Assembly: GCA_964631345.1 (NCBI GenBank)
Contig: CAZVWE010000002.1
Coordinates: 248,001-312,000 of the forward strand
Origin: MGBC163016 sp964631345
GTDB lineage: Bacteria > Actinomycetota > Coriobacteriia > Coriobacteriales > Eggerthellaceae
Direction: 5' to 3'
Length of the DNA stretch: 64,000 nt
Shown: positions 16,813-25,589 of the stretch, one piece after another
How the letters are laid out: each line of letters begins with the position of its first letter
How positions within the stretch are numbered: the first letter of the stretch is position 1
Program-made: the position numbers and the translations under genes
Notes under the pieces: generated by a model
Databases searched by the model: none
What the model saw: only the letters and a program-made list of their open reading frames with translations
What the model was told of the DNA's origin: nothing

Positions 16813-16894
16813 CGCTAATGTATGTGTAAGTTAACGCGAAGAAGTCTTGATACATATACAGCGTTATGTAAGAGCCATTTAGATAGGATTAATC

Positions 16895-18286
16895 ATTTTT
16901 GTAGACAAAGTACATATATATGTAAAAGGCGGCGATGGCGGAGCCGGATGCATGTCATTTCGAAGAGAAGCCCATGTTCCTAAAGGCGGTCCTGATGGCG
17001 GAGATGGCGGACACGGTGGAGATGTCATAGTACAAGCGGATGCATCATTGTCATCCCTTGTTGAATACCGATTTAAGCACCATTTCAAAGCCTCACGTGG
17101 AGTCCATGGAAAAGGTTCCAAAATGCATGGAGCCCGAGGTGAGGATTTGATTCTTAGGGTTCCTGTTGGAACAATAGTTAGAGAGTATTTTGAAGACACA
17201 AAAGAAACCGGAGAGCTGATTGCCGATCTAACACATGATGGTGAGTCGGTCATAGTAGCTCCTGGTGGCATGGGTGGTCGTGGAAACACACATTTCGTAA
17301 CATCTACAAGACGCGCTCCGGCATTTGCAGAATTAGGCGAACCTGCAAGTGAGCAGTGGATAGAGCTTGAAATGAAGTTACTTGCTGATGTTGCTCTTGT
17401 TGGGATGCCTTCTGCTGGTAAATCATCTTTGATAGCTAAAATGTCGGCCGCAAGACCAAAGATTGCTGATTATCCATTTACGACACTCGTTCCTAATTTA
17501 GGTGTTGCCACATCAGGAGATGATAGTTTTGTAATAGCCGATGTGCCAGGTCTTATTGAGGGGGCACATAATGGTAAAGGGCTTGGACACGAGTTCTTAA
17601 GACATATAGAGCGTACAGCTTTGATAGTTCAAGTTGTAGATCTTACAGGAGACTATGAGGGCAGGGATCCTGTTGAAGATTTCCACATTATCAACAATGA
17701 ATTAAAAATGTATGCACAAAGTCTTGCAGAAAGACCGAAGATAGTAGTTGCTAATAAAGCAGATATGCCTGGAACTGATGAGGCTTATGAAAGGCTAGCA
17801 CAGGCGGTTAGAGAGGAATCGATTGCATGTGCTGGTGGCAATGAATTTGAAGAAAGCAGAATTGATCCTAAGTTATACAAAATTAGTGCGCTTACAGGCG
17901 AAGGTGTTGATTCTTTAAAGGCAGCAGTTGCATCTAAAGTACGCTTGCTTCGTGAAGAGATGCGCTCAAAAGCAGACACGTCAGTTGATTTTGATATGGT
18001 CTGGGAGCACAAACGCATTGATAAGGATTCAAAATTTGAAGTCATACATGAACCTGATGGAGGCTTTAGGGTTAGTGGCAAGCGTGTTGAACGCATGGTT
18101 GTGCAAACAGATTGGGAAAATGAAGAGGCAGTCTCGTTTTTGCAACACAGACTTAAACGTATTGGGGTTGATGATGCATTAGCTGCCGCAGGTGCAAAAA
18201 ATGGCGATGAGATACGTATTGCTGAAACAGCTTTTGAATATGAGTCAGCAATCGATGATGATATGTTTAATGAGCTTGATATTTAA
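16895..18286 (+). CDS. obgE: GTPase Obg/CgtA, apparent ATT start
   Basis: Obg is an essential GTPase of 50S assembly. This 463-aa protein has the Gly-rich Obg fold (FVDKVHIYVKGGDGGAG and MSFRREAHVPKGGPDGG), a G domain (GMPSAGKSS G1; DVPGLIEGA G3; NKAD G4), and the C-terminal OCT domain. Family members begin MFVD. Here the frame reads ATT-TTT-GTA-GAC from 16895, with AGGA at 16885-16888 spaced 6 nt ahead. No ATG, GTG or TTG occurs between the in-frame TAG at 16880 and ATG 16952. Starting at 16952 would delete the first 19 conserved residues. Either ATT (or ATC 16892) is the start, or a base is wrong. Confidence 0.9.
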   Translation: MFVDKVHIYVKGGDGGAGCMSFRREAHVPKGGPDGGDGGHGGDVIVQADASLSSLVEYRFKHHFKASRGVHGKGSKMHGARGEDLILRVPVGTIVREYFEDTKETGELIADLTHDGESVIVAPGGMGGRGNTHFVTSTRRAPAFAELGEPASEQWIELEMKLLADVALVGMPSAGKSSLIAKMSAARPKIADYPFTTLVPNLGVATSGDDSFVIADVPGLIEGAHNGKGLGHEFLRHIERTALIVQVVDLTGDYEGRDPVEDFHIINNELKMYAQSLAERPKIVVANKADMPGTDEAYERLAQAVREESIACAGGNEFEESRIDPKLYKISALTGEGVDSLKAAVASKVRLLREEMRSKADTSVDFDMVWEHKRIDKDSKFEVIHEPDGGFRVSGKRVERMVVQTDWENEEAVSFLQHRLKRIGVDDALAAAGAKNGDEIRIAETAFEYESAIDDDMFNELDI

Positions 18287-18317
18287 GCTTGGTGTTTAAG
18301 GACGTCGTGAATCCTAT

Positions 18318-19442
18318 ATGAGTGATAAGAGAAAACGAATAGTTATAAAAGTTGGGTCATCTACTTTAGCTAGAACCGATTCTTCTATAAATGAAGACAT
18401 GATATCTTCGATTGCGGTTCAAATATCTAAGGCCAAAGAGATGGGATTTGATGTTGCTCTTGTATCATCTGGTGCAATATTGAGCGGACTGGGAATTTTA
18501 GGTATCACTTCAAGACCAAGTGATATGCCAACTCTTCAGGCTGCAGCATCGGTTGGCCAATGTGGTTTATCCGCTGTTTACAGCAACGCATTTAAACAAT
18601 GTGGAATTACCTCATCTTTGGTTCTGCTTACAAGAAGAGACACAGCAGATAGAACTGCTTATCTGCATGCAAGGGATACGCTTTCTAGGTTGCTTGAGCT
18701 AGGTGTTGTTCCTGTCGTAAACGAAAACGATACTATTAGTGTCGAGCAAATAAAATTTGGTGACAACGACACCCTTGCTGCTCTTGTAGCATGTCTTATA
18801 GAAGCCGATAAATTGATTATTCTTTCAGACATCGATGGGTTGTATGACAAAAATCCTGCGCAAAGTGAAGACGCAAATCTAATTGAAAAAGTTACAAAGA
18901 TTGATTCAAAAATTCTTGAGTGTGCGGGCGGCGCTGGCAGTGTAGCTGGATCAGGGGGAATGAAGACCAAGGTTATTGCAGCTAGAGTATTAATGGCTGC
19001 AGGCATCGGTACAACTATTGTAAATGGCAGTAAGCCGGATGCGATTTTAGATGCGCTTGCAGGAACATCTCCTCATACTGAGTTTTTGCCAAACGGAGCC
19101 ATGCATTGTATAACGCCACGAAAGTTATGGGTTGCATTAGGGGATAGTACCAAAGGCTCTCTTACAATTGATGCTGGAGCGCATAATGCCTTAGTAAAAC
19201 ATGGAAGCTCACTTCTGGTCGTAGGCATAAAAGCTGTATCGGGTCACTTTGTTTTAGGGGATGTAATCGACGTTGTTGATGAATCGGGATTGGTTATAGG
19301 TCGTGGATTAGCATCTGCGTCAAGCGATGAGGTATCTCTAGCTTGCGGAAAGACAAAAGAAGAAATAGCCAACAATGGACTCATTGCAAAGCTTGCCGAT
19401 AAGCCTATAGTACACAGAGATGATCTGATGATTTTTGAATAG
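18318..19442 (+). CDS. proB: Glutamate 5-kinase
   Basis: First step of proline synthesis: phosphorylates glutamate to glutamyl 5-phosphate. The 374-aa protein has the amino-acid kinase domain (IVIKVGSSTLA; VSSGAILSG; FGDNDTLAALVA; GGMKTKVIAA) and a C-terminal PUA domain (about 280-360). ATG 18318 has only a distant AAGGA (18298-18302), so translation may depend on obgE 31 bp upstream. proA follows after 55 bp; both belong to the same pathway and presumably the same transcript. Confidence 0.96.
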   Translation: MSDKRKRIVIKVGSSTLARTDSSINEDMISSIAVQISKAKEMGFDVALVSSGAILSGLGILGITSRPSDMPTLQAAASVGQCGLSAVYSNAFKQCGITSSLVLLTRRDTADRTAYLHARDTLSRLLELGVVPVVNENDTISVEQIKFGDNDTLAALVACLIEADKLIILSDIDGLYDKNPAQSEDANLIEKVTKIDSKILECAGGAGSVAGSGGMKTKVIAARVLMAAGIGTTIVNGSKPDAILDALAGTSPHTEFLPNGAMHCITPRKLWVALGDSTKGSLTIDAGAHNALVKHGSSLLVVGIKAVSGHFVLGDVIDVVDESGLVIGRGLASASSDEVSLACGKTKEEIANNGLIAKLADKPIVHRDDLMIFE

Positions 19443-19497
19443 CACAAAAGAAACTAAGTATTGAAGGCGTTCAAACCTCATTCTGCTGGAGGAATAT

Positions 19498-20790
19498 ATG
19501 AATGAAGCTGAAAAAGAAGAGATCATACAAATTGCAAATCGTGCGAAGGAGGCAAGTGCTTTACTCGCGCGTACAAGCAATGAAGATAGAAATAAAGCAC
19601 TGCGTTTTATGGCAGATGCCCTCAAGCGTTCAATGCAACAAATATTAGAAGCTAATGCAGAAGATGTTGCTTGTGCAAAAGAAGCAAACACAAAAGAGTC
19701 ATTAATTGACCGATTGTTGCTAAATGAGGCAAGAATAAATGAAATGGCGGATGCGCTTTTAGAGCTTGCAGAATTGCCTGACCCTTTAGGAAAGGTTCTT
19801 TTTGAAGATACGCTTGAGAATGGCATTGAGATAAAGCGCATCAGTGTACCCATGGGTGTTGTTGGAATCATCTACGAAGCAAGGCCAAATGTTACAGCTG
19901 ATGCTTGTGGTATATGTCTGAAATCGGGAAATGCTTGTTTACTTAAAGGTGGAAGCCTTGCAATTAAATCAAATATTGCAATTGCAGAGGTTTTATCTAG
20001 CGCTGCTTGTGATGCCGGGATGCCTGATGGGGCAATTAGCCTAATCACGTCAACTGATAGGGATGCAGCGGATTTGATGATGTCGCTTGCAGGTATTGTT
20101 GATGTGCTTATACCAAGAGGTGGATCTGGGCTTATCCAGCATTGCGTTATGAATTCCAAGGTGCCAGTTATAGAGACAGGTACGGGAAATTGCCATGTTT
20201 ATATACATGAAAGTGCGGATATGGATATGGCACGCAATATTGTACAAAATGCAAAATGCAGACGTTTTGGAGTTTGCAATGCTATAGAAACTTTGCTTAT
20301 TGATAAGAATTATCTTGATGAAGCTATAGATAATGTCGTGAGCGTTCTTTTAGATGAGGGAATTCTTATCCATGCAGATACGGCCGTTTTTGATCGTCTT
20401 CAAAATAAAGCATTTGAGAATTTACAAGAAAGTCAAGTTGTGAAAGCAACCGATGAAGACTGGGCTAAGGAGTATTTAGCGCCAGAAATTGCAGTTAAAG
20501 TTGTGGCTAATATAGATGAAGCCATTGCTCATATTTCAAAGTATGGAACGCGTCATTCAGAGTCTATCGTTGCTAAAGATGTATCAGCAATAGAGAAATT
20601 TTTAAATGAGATCGATGCTGCGTGTGTATATTCCAATGCATCCACCGCATTTACTGATGGTGGCCAGTTTGGTCTCGGTGCCGAAATTGGTATATCGACT
20701 CAAAAGATGCATGTAAGAGGACCTTTTGCATTAGAGGGACTTACATCATATAAATATGTATTAAAAGGAAATGGCCAAATACGTGATTGA
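19498..20790 (+). CDS. proA: Glutamate-5-semialdehyde dehydrogenase
   Basis: Second step of proline synthesis: NADPH-dependent reduction of glutamyl phosphate to the semialdehyde. A 430-aa aldehyde-dehydrogenase-fold protein with PMGVVGIIYEARPNVTADA, LIPRGGSGLIQ, ETGTGNCHVY and the catalytic Cys in RRFGVCNAIETLL. A strong SD, GGAGGAA, precedes ATG 19498. Its last 20 bp overlap the start of nadD. Confidence 0.97.
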   Translation: MNEAEKEEIIQIANRAKEASALLARTSNEDRNKALRFMADALKRSMQQILEANAEDVACAKEANTKESLIDRLLLNEARINEMADALLELAELPDPLGKVLFEDTLENGIEIKRISVPMGVVGIIYEARPNVTADACGICLKSGNACLLKGGSLAIKSNIAIAEVLSSAACDAGMPDGAISLITSTDRDAADLMMSLAGIVDVLIPRGGSGLIQHCVMNSKVPVIETGTGNCHVYIHESADMDMARNIVQNAKCRRFGVCNAIETLLIDKNYLDEAIDNVVSVLLDEGILIHADTAVFDRLQNKAFENLQESQVVKATDEDWAKEYLAPEIAVKVVANIDEAIAHISKYGTRHSESIVAKDVSAIEKFLNEIDAACVYSNASTAFTDGGQFGLGAEIGISTQKMHVRGPFALEGLTSYKYVLKGNGQIRD

Positions 20791-21424
20791 TCTTTTGGAG
20801 TTTGACGGCATAAAAAGTAAGCGTATTGGGATTTTTGGCGGGACATTTGACCCGATCCATTTAGGCCATCTGTTCTGCGCGGAACAGGCACTTGATGCTG
20901 CAAATCTTGATATGGTGGCATTTGTGCCTGCAAACATACCGGTATTTAAACAGGAAAGAAAAATAACTTCTGTTGATGACCGTATGCGTATGTGTGAGCT
21001 CGCAGTAGCGGATAATTCAAAATTCTGCGTAAGTGATATTGAGACACGGCGTGGTGGTATTACATACACGGCTGACACAATTAGAGAACTAAAAAGCAGT
21101 CTATACGATAATGTTGAACTCTTTTTTATCATTGGCGAGGATTCTCTTTTGACGCTTGAGTATTGGAAAGATGCTCGTTGGCTTGCGGACAATGTGAATA
21201 TCATCTGTGTTTCAAGGCTTTTTGACCAAAGTACTACAAAGTATGGGCAGAGGCTTTTTGAGCAAGGGTTTTCTATTCAGTTTGTTGAAACCCCATCGTT
21301 AGAAATTTCTTCAACAGATATAAGAACACGGGTTAGATTAGGACGATCTATACGATACTTAGTTCCAGAATCTGTTCGAGAATTTATTGAAAGCCGCAGA
21401 CTTTATTTAGATCCTTCAGATTGA
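20771..21424 (+). CDS. nadD: Nicotinate-nucleotide adenylyltransferase
   Basis: Adenylates nicotinic acid mononucleotide in NAD synthesis. The nucleotidyltransferase signature is clear: IGIFGGTFDPIHLGHL (HxGH motif) near residue 20, and a C-terminal EISSTDIRTRV (ISSTxIR motif). The 217-aa protein carries about 15 extra N-terminal residues before the core. ATG 20771 lies inside proA with a close AAGG; GTG 20783 is an in-frame alternative. yqeK and rsfS follow, the usual bacterial cluster. Confidence 0.94.
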   Translation: MAKYVIDLLEFDGIKSKRIGIFGGTFDPIHLGHLFCAEQALDAANLDMVAFVPANIPVFKQERKITSVDDRMRMCELAVADNSKFCVSDIETRRGGITYTADTIRELKSSLYDNVELFFIIGEDSLLTLEYWKDARWLADNVNIICVSRLFDQSTTKYGQRLFEQGFSIQFVETPSLEISSTDIRTRVRLGRSIRYLVPESVREFIESRRLYLDPSD

Positions 21425-21444
21425 ATAGATAGGATTTGAGCTCC

Positions 21445-22071
21445 ATGTCAATAGATGTACTCAGTGATGAATATTTTGAAAAAATGTCTAAGCTTGCACA
21501 AAGTAGGGTAAGTGAAAAGCGCTTTAAGCACATGCAGGGTGTTGCAGATACGGCTGTTTTGCTTGCTCGTACCTATGGGGTAGATACACGAGAGGCTAGG
21601 CTTGCAGGGATCTTACACGATTGGGATAAAGGGCTTAGGAATAGCGAGCTTAGAGAACGTGTTGTTGAATTGGGTCTTACTGGAAAGATTGATGAATGGG
21701 TTGTATATAATCTTCCGCAAACTTTGCACGGACCTACAGCTGCTCGCGCGTTGTCTATTGAGTATCCGGAAATTCCAAAGAGCGTGATTGATGCAATCGC
21801 AAAACATACTACAGCATCTATCGAGATGTCCGATCTTGACAAAGTGCTGTATGTTGCCGACGCAATTGAACCTGGTCGCACATTTGACGTTGTGGATCGG
21901 TTGCGAGAACTTATTGGAGTTGTAAGCCTTGATGAGCTTTACTATGAAGTATATAAGTTTTGGATTATGGCAATCATTGGACACGATAATGTAGTTCATC
22001 CCCAAACGCTTGATATATGGAACGAATTAGCTAAAGATAAGAGTAAGAAAAAACTTGAGAGGTATGAATGA
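21445..22071 (+). CDS. yqeK: HD-domain nucleotide hydrolase YqeK
   Basis: An HD-superfamily protein of the YqeK group, known to hydrolyse diadenosine tetraphosphate symmetrically. Metal ligands are in the first His of KHMQG, then HDWDKG and the later KHTT and DAIEPGR. ATG 21445 is chosen with AGGA at 21431-21434; TTG 21436 is an in-frame alternative. The 208-aa length is slightly above the usual 185-200. Its stop overlaps the start of rsfS (ATGA), indicating translational coupling. Confidence 0.9.
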   Translation: MSIDVLSDEYFEKMSKLAQSRVSEKRFKHMQGVADTAVLLARTYGVDTREARLAGILHDWDKGLRNSELRERVVELGLTGKIDEWVVYNLPQTLHGPTAARALSIEYPEIPKSVIDAIAKHTTASIEMSDLDKVLYVADAIEPGRTFDVVDRLRELIGVVSLDELYYEVYKFWIMAIIGHDNVVHPQTLDIWNELAKDKSKKKLERYE

Positions 22072-22496
22072 TTACAGAGAATATAGATTCAAAAGAGGCT
22101 GCACTTGTTGCTGCGCGTGCGGCAAATTCAAAAAAAGCTACAGATATTATTGTGCAAGAAGTGGGTCCTTTAATTGGCATTACTGATTATTTTGTTATCG
22201 CTACAGCAAAAAATGCAAAGCAGGCAGATGCTGTAGTAGATGAAATCGAGGATAAGCTTCGTGAAATATGTGGCTTAAAGCCCATTAACCATGAAGCATC
22301 TAATGATAGTTCTTGGTCGCTTTTAGATTATGGTCATCTAGTTGTTCATGTGTTCTCTGAGACATCACGTGACTATTATCGATTAGAGTCATTATGGAAC
22401 GATGCTCGCATATTAGATTTAGAGTCAGAGGATGGGTTTGAAAATCTTGAATATTCGGAAAGAATCGCAAAGCTGTTAGGTAAGACTGCATCCTAG
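22068..22496 (+). CDS. rsfS: Ribosomal silencing factor RsfS
   Basis: RsfS binds L14 on the 50S subunit and blocks subunit joining when nutrients are scarce. The 142-aa protein shows the family blocks DIIVQEVGPLIGITDYFVIATA, NDSSWSLLDYGHLVVHVF and YYRLESLWNDA. The start overlaps the yqeK stop. An acidic tail of about 25 residues follows the core. It ends the block that begins at rplU. Confidence 0.95.
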   Translation: MITENIDSKEAALVAARAANSKKATDIIVQEVGPLIGITDYFVIATAKNAKQADAVVDEIEDKLREICGLKPINHEASNDSSWSLLDYGHLVVHVFSETSRDYYRLESLWNDARILDLESEDGFENLEYSERIAKLLGKTAS

Positions 22497-22595
22497 CTTT
22501 AAAGTTTTATCCAAAATCAGTTTTTAGAGTTTTACAAATTACCGTTTGCGGGATTTTTTCCTATACGTTTTAGATAGGACTTGTTTATTCTCTAT

Positions 22596-22622
22596 GGACA
22601 GGTTTACCTGTTCAGAATTTTT
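22596..22622 (+). terminator. Possible terminator in the rsfS-BTAD gap
   Basis: GGACAGG (22596-22602) can pair with CCTGTTC (22607-22613) around a short TTTA loop, with one G-T pair, followed by AGAATTTTT. The stem is short and AT-flanked. It could also be an operator for the downstream regulator gene. Confidence 0.45.
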
Positions 22623-22732
22623 GCCATTAAAGACGCAGATAATTTCATACGTAAATAGAAAAAATGATGAGTTCTAAGATCATCATTCTCAAGCCTTTCC
22701 CAATTTCCTGTCTTAGGAAATGGAGAGTTCCC

Positions 22733-25462
22733 ATGCCGACATTTGTTGAAAGTTGTTATTGCAGAGGCGCTGCACCAAAGGGGGTAGCAAACAGAAAAAG
22801 GATCAGCCGTCCAGAGATCATGGGCACACTATTGCGGGATCGATTGGTTCCACGGTTAATCATCGCCCCACAAGGTTCTGGGAAAAGCCATGTTGCTTTT
22901 GAATATGCATCGATGATGTTCGCATTCAGAGATGTGCTTTGGTTAAAATGCGACTCCCCGTGTTTTATACGTGATCTCGATGCGCATTGTCTATTTGACG
23001 ACATATACAAATCGAATCCAAATGTTGCCTTGGTGGTATTTGAAGATGTGCCAGAACTTGACTTTGAACGCAGTCAATACTTCGAAGAATTAGTCAATTT
23101 ACTCTTATCAAGACAATGTGAAGTACTTATAACTTGCATACCTTCGGTTTCTGATTTTTCAAGAGCACTTAAAGGGTGTATGGCTATAAATTCAGATGCC
23201 ATGCTTTTATCTGATGAGGAACTGTCTATCGAACGAATTAAAAATGGTTTAACTGATGATATATCAAATGTGATTCAAGCCGAAAAAATGGCATGTATAG
23301 CATGGGGTGAAAAGGGTCATGAGATATTGCTAAGTGGTGCAAAAAGAGAGGCTATACCACGTGAAATAAAACTTGCGATGTTTTGCATGTTTGTAACTAT
23401 TGAAGGATCTATTGCAAATATTGAAACTTTATTGGGCAAGGTTAAGGCACAAGAAGCGTTTGAATACATCGGGAGATTCTATCCATATTTTGGTATCGAC
23501 ATAGAAAAAGGAACATATCGTTTATGCGAGTTCTTAATTAAAGACATAGCGAATTGTTTTTGCAAGAAACTTGATGAAGTCGCAACTGCGGCTGTTGACA
23601 AAGACACGCTCACAGAATCCATCTCATACATATTAATGAAGGATGATAGAGCTCAACGTGCTTGCGAATTTCTTGGTAGTTATGTCTCTAAGAAGGAATG
23701 TTCAGATTGGCTTTTGAGAAACGGGTGGAAGATAATAGGTGCATCTGATCCGCTGTCATTTGTTGCTTTGCATGATTTTGTAAAAAAGAGCACTACTGGT
23801 TTTACTGATAGCTTAAATACCATGAGAGCTTGTGCTCTTATTCTTTTAAAAGATGAGCCCGGTGCAAAGAGGTTGGCTAGTCAGATAAGTCATTCAAAAG
23901 CTGCCACTGCAGAAGAAAAGCTATATGCGGCAGTGCTATTGATAGCTCTTGGAAATCACAGGATTTCTAAAGATGCATTGTCATCAATACTTAACGGTGC
24001 TCAATGTGTTCATGATCTACACAACAAGTCTTTAAGAAGCTTTTCCAATGAATTCGATACCATTGCATTCACTAAGGCTTTGATGTGTGTAAATGACGAT
24101 CCACACATTGCTGGTATGGATAAATCAAAGTACTATCTGGATGATTTGGTGAAGTCTGATTCTCAGGACTTGTGCATCGGACAAAGACGGGGATTGCTCG
24201 CTGCTATAACCTGGCACTTAAAGTCGTGCATATTCATTAAATTACACAATTCAGCGGATATGGCTCAATCAGAAAGCCTGGTAAAGCTAGAGGACGCAAC
24301 ATCACAAAGACGTATAGTGAAAAAAGTCACATCGTCGTTAAATGAGGATTATTTAAACCAAGGCGTTGTGTCGGATTGGATGTTAGCTTTTCTGATTAAC
24401 GAAGTCAGTCGGACAGCACATGAAGATGGGTATTCAAAAGATCCATTTTTGATTTCAGCTGTACAGGTGCTATTGATTGCAATGGATGAAAACTTAGTTT
24501 CAAGAAGTGTTGCAAGAGATGAAACCCTTATCCAAAACCTGATATTCAATTCGAGAGTATTAGATGCGCAATGCGAAGAGTATAAAAAGGCTGCGCAATT
24601 TGAATCCCCTCAAAAACTTTCTTTCGTTTTAAAATCCAGTCCTCGTTCAAGTGGACTTTCGACTCGTCTTTTGGCTGATCAAAAGCCACATGCAACTGTT
24701 CCAGAGTTATATATTGGACTTTTCGGCGGGATAGATGTAAGGATCGGCGATGAAACAATTGACCCGCGTAAGTTTTCAAGAAGGAAATGTAAGGACTTAT
24801 TAGCTATTCTTGCAATTAACAAAGGAAAAGAGCTGTCAAGAATAAATATTTGCCAACAGCTTTGGCCAAAGGCAGTTTCAAACTCTTGTGATAACAATTT
24901 TTATGGCGTTTGGGGGCTTCTTAAAAAGGCATTATCTTTTGACGGATGGTGCCCTTATCTTATCCGTTCACAGGATGGGTGCATGCTTGACCCGAGATTT
25001 GTGAGAACAGATGTAGAAGAGTTTGATGAGTTATGTAGATCATTAATGTTTGGCGAAGACTACGGTATGACTTGGGAGCAGATTTTTTGGAGAATAGAGG
25101 AGCGTTTTGTAAGCGAAATTCTTCCAACCGAGCGCAGAAATGAATACATCAATACTTTTAGGTTTAAATGCAGGTCGAAGCTTACGGATGCGCTTTTGGC
25201 GGCATCTGTAAGGCTAGGGCATCAAGGGGAAGCGACGGGTGCTCTATGGCTTGCTAGAGAAGCTAAATCTATTGATAGAAGTCGCGAAGATGCATATATC
25301 GCTCTAATGGAGGCTCAAATTGCATCGGAGCAGAGAGGCAAGGCGCTGGAAACGTTTTTTGAATGTAAGAAGTTTTTAAGCGATGAGCTTGGGTTAGACC
25401 CCTCGATGAGGTTGATTCAACTCTATCGATCCATAATTGAAACGATAGAGCCATTGGCATAG
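22733..25462 (+). CDS. Large NTPase transcription regulator with C-terminal BTAD domain
   Basis: A 909-aa regulator whose target I cannot name. The N-terminal part is a STAND/MalT-like NTPase with Walker A APQGSGKS (about residues 45-52) and a Walker-B-like ALVVFEDVPELD. The middle 450 residues are helical and without clear repeats. The end is a SARP-type output module: winged helix (FSRRKCKDLLAILAINKG; QLWP, near 660-760), then a bacterial transcriptional activation domain (about 770-905) ending ELGLDPSMRLIQLYRSI. ATG 22733 has GGAGAG 5 nt upstream; ATG 22664 is in frame but lacks an SD. It has isolated flanks and lies upstream of secA. Confidence 0.8.
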   Translation: MPTFVESCYCRGAAPKGVANRKRISRPEIMGTLLRDRLVPRLIIAPQGSGKSHVAFEYASMMFAFRDVLWLKCDSPCFIRDLDAHCLFDDIYKSNPNVALVVFEDVPELDFERSQYFEELVNLLLSRQCEVLITCIPSVSDFSRALKGCMAINSDAMLLSDEELSIERIKNGLTDDISNVIQAEKMACIAWGEKGHEILLSGAKREAIPREIKLAMFCMFVTIEGSIANIETLLGKVKAQEAFEYIGRFYPYFGIDIEKGTYRLCEFLIKDIANCFCKKLDEVATAAVDKDTLTESISYILMKDDRAQRACEFLGSYVSKKECSDWLLRNGWKIIGASDPLSFVALHDFVKKSTTGFTDSLNTMRACALILLKDEPGAKRLASQISHSKAATAEEKLYAAVLLIALGNHRISKDALSSILNGAQCVHDLHNKSLRSFSNEFDTIAFTKALMCVNDDPHIAGMDKSKYYLDDLVKSDSQDLCIGQRRGLLAAITWHLKSCIFIKLHNSADMAQSESLVKLEDATSQRRIVKKVTSSLNEDYLNQGVVSDWMLAFLINEVSRTAHEDGYSKDPFLISAVQVLLIAMDENLVSRSVARDETLIQNLIFNSRVLDAQCEEYKKAAQFESPQKLSFVLKSSPRSSGLSTRLLADQKPHATVPELYIGLFGGIDVRIGDETIDPRKFSRRKCKDLLAILAINKGKELSRINICQQLWPKAVSNSCDNNFYGVWGLLKKALSFDGWCPYLIRSQDGCMLDPRFVRTDVEEFDELCRSLMFGEDYGMTWEQIFWRIEERFVSEILPTERRNEYINTFRFKCRSKLTDALLAASVRLGHQGEATGALWLAREAKSIDRSREDAYIALMEAQIASEQRGKALETFFECKKFLSDELGLDPSMRLIQLYRSIIETIEPLA

Positions 25463-25589
25463 GTAACCGCATTTGCGCAACTATGATGTAGTGTCATATT
25501 AGATGTGTTCTCTGTATTAGAATGTATTCGAAAAAATAGATACATACATGTGCGATTTGCACTCAGTAAAAGAAAGAGGAATATACCTT

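Noticed and set aside
16827..16835. TAAGTTAAC upstream of obgE as another GlnR-type site
   Set aside because: A single copy without 22-bp partners, in an AT-rich leader and before a gene with no nitrogen role.
16866..16871. ATGTAA start-stop pair upstream of obgE as a regulatory minimal ORF
   Set aside because: There is no SD ahead of it, and another ATGTAA occurs at 16920 inside obgE, so it is probably chance in AT-rich DNA.
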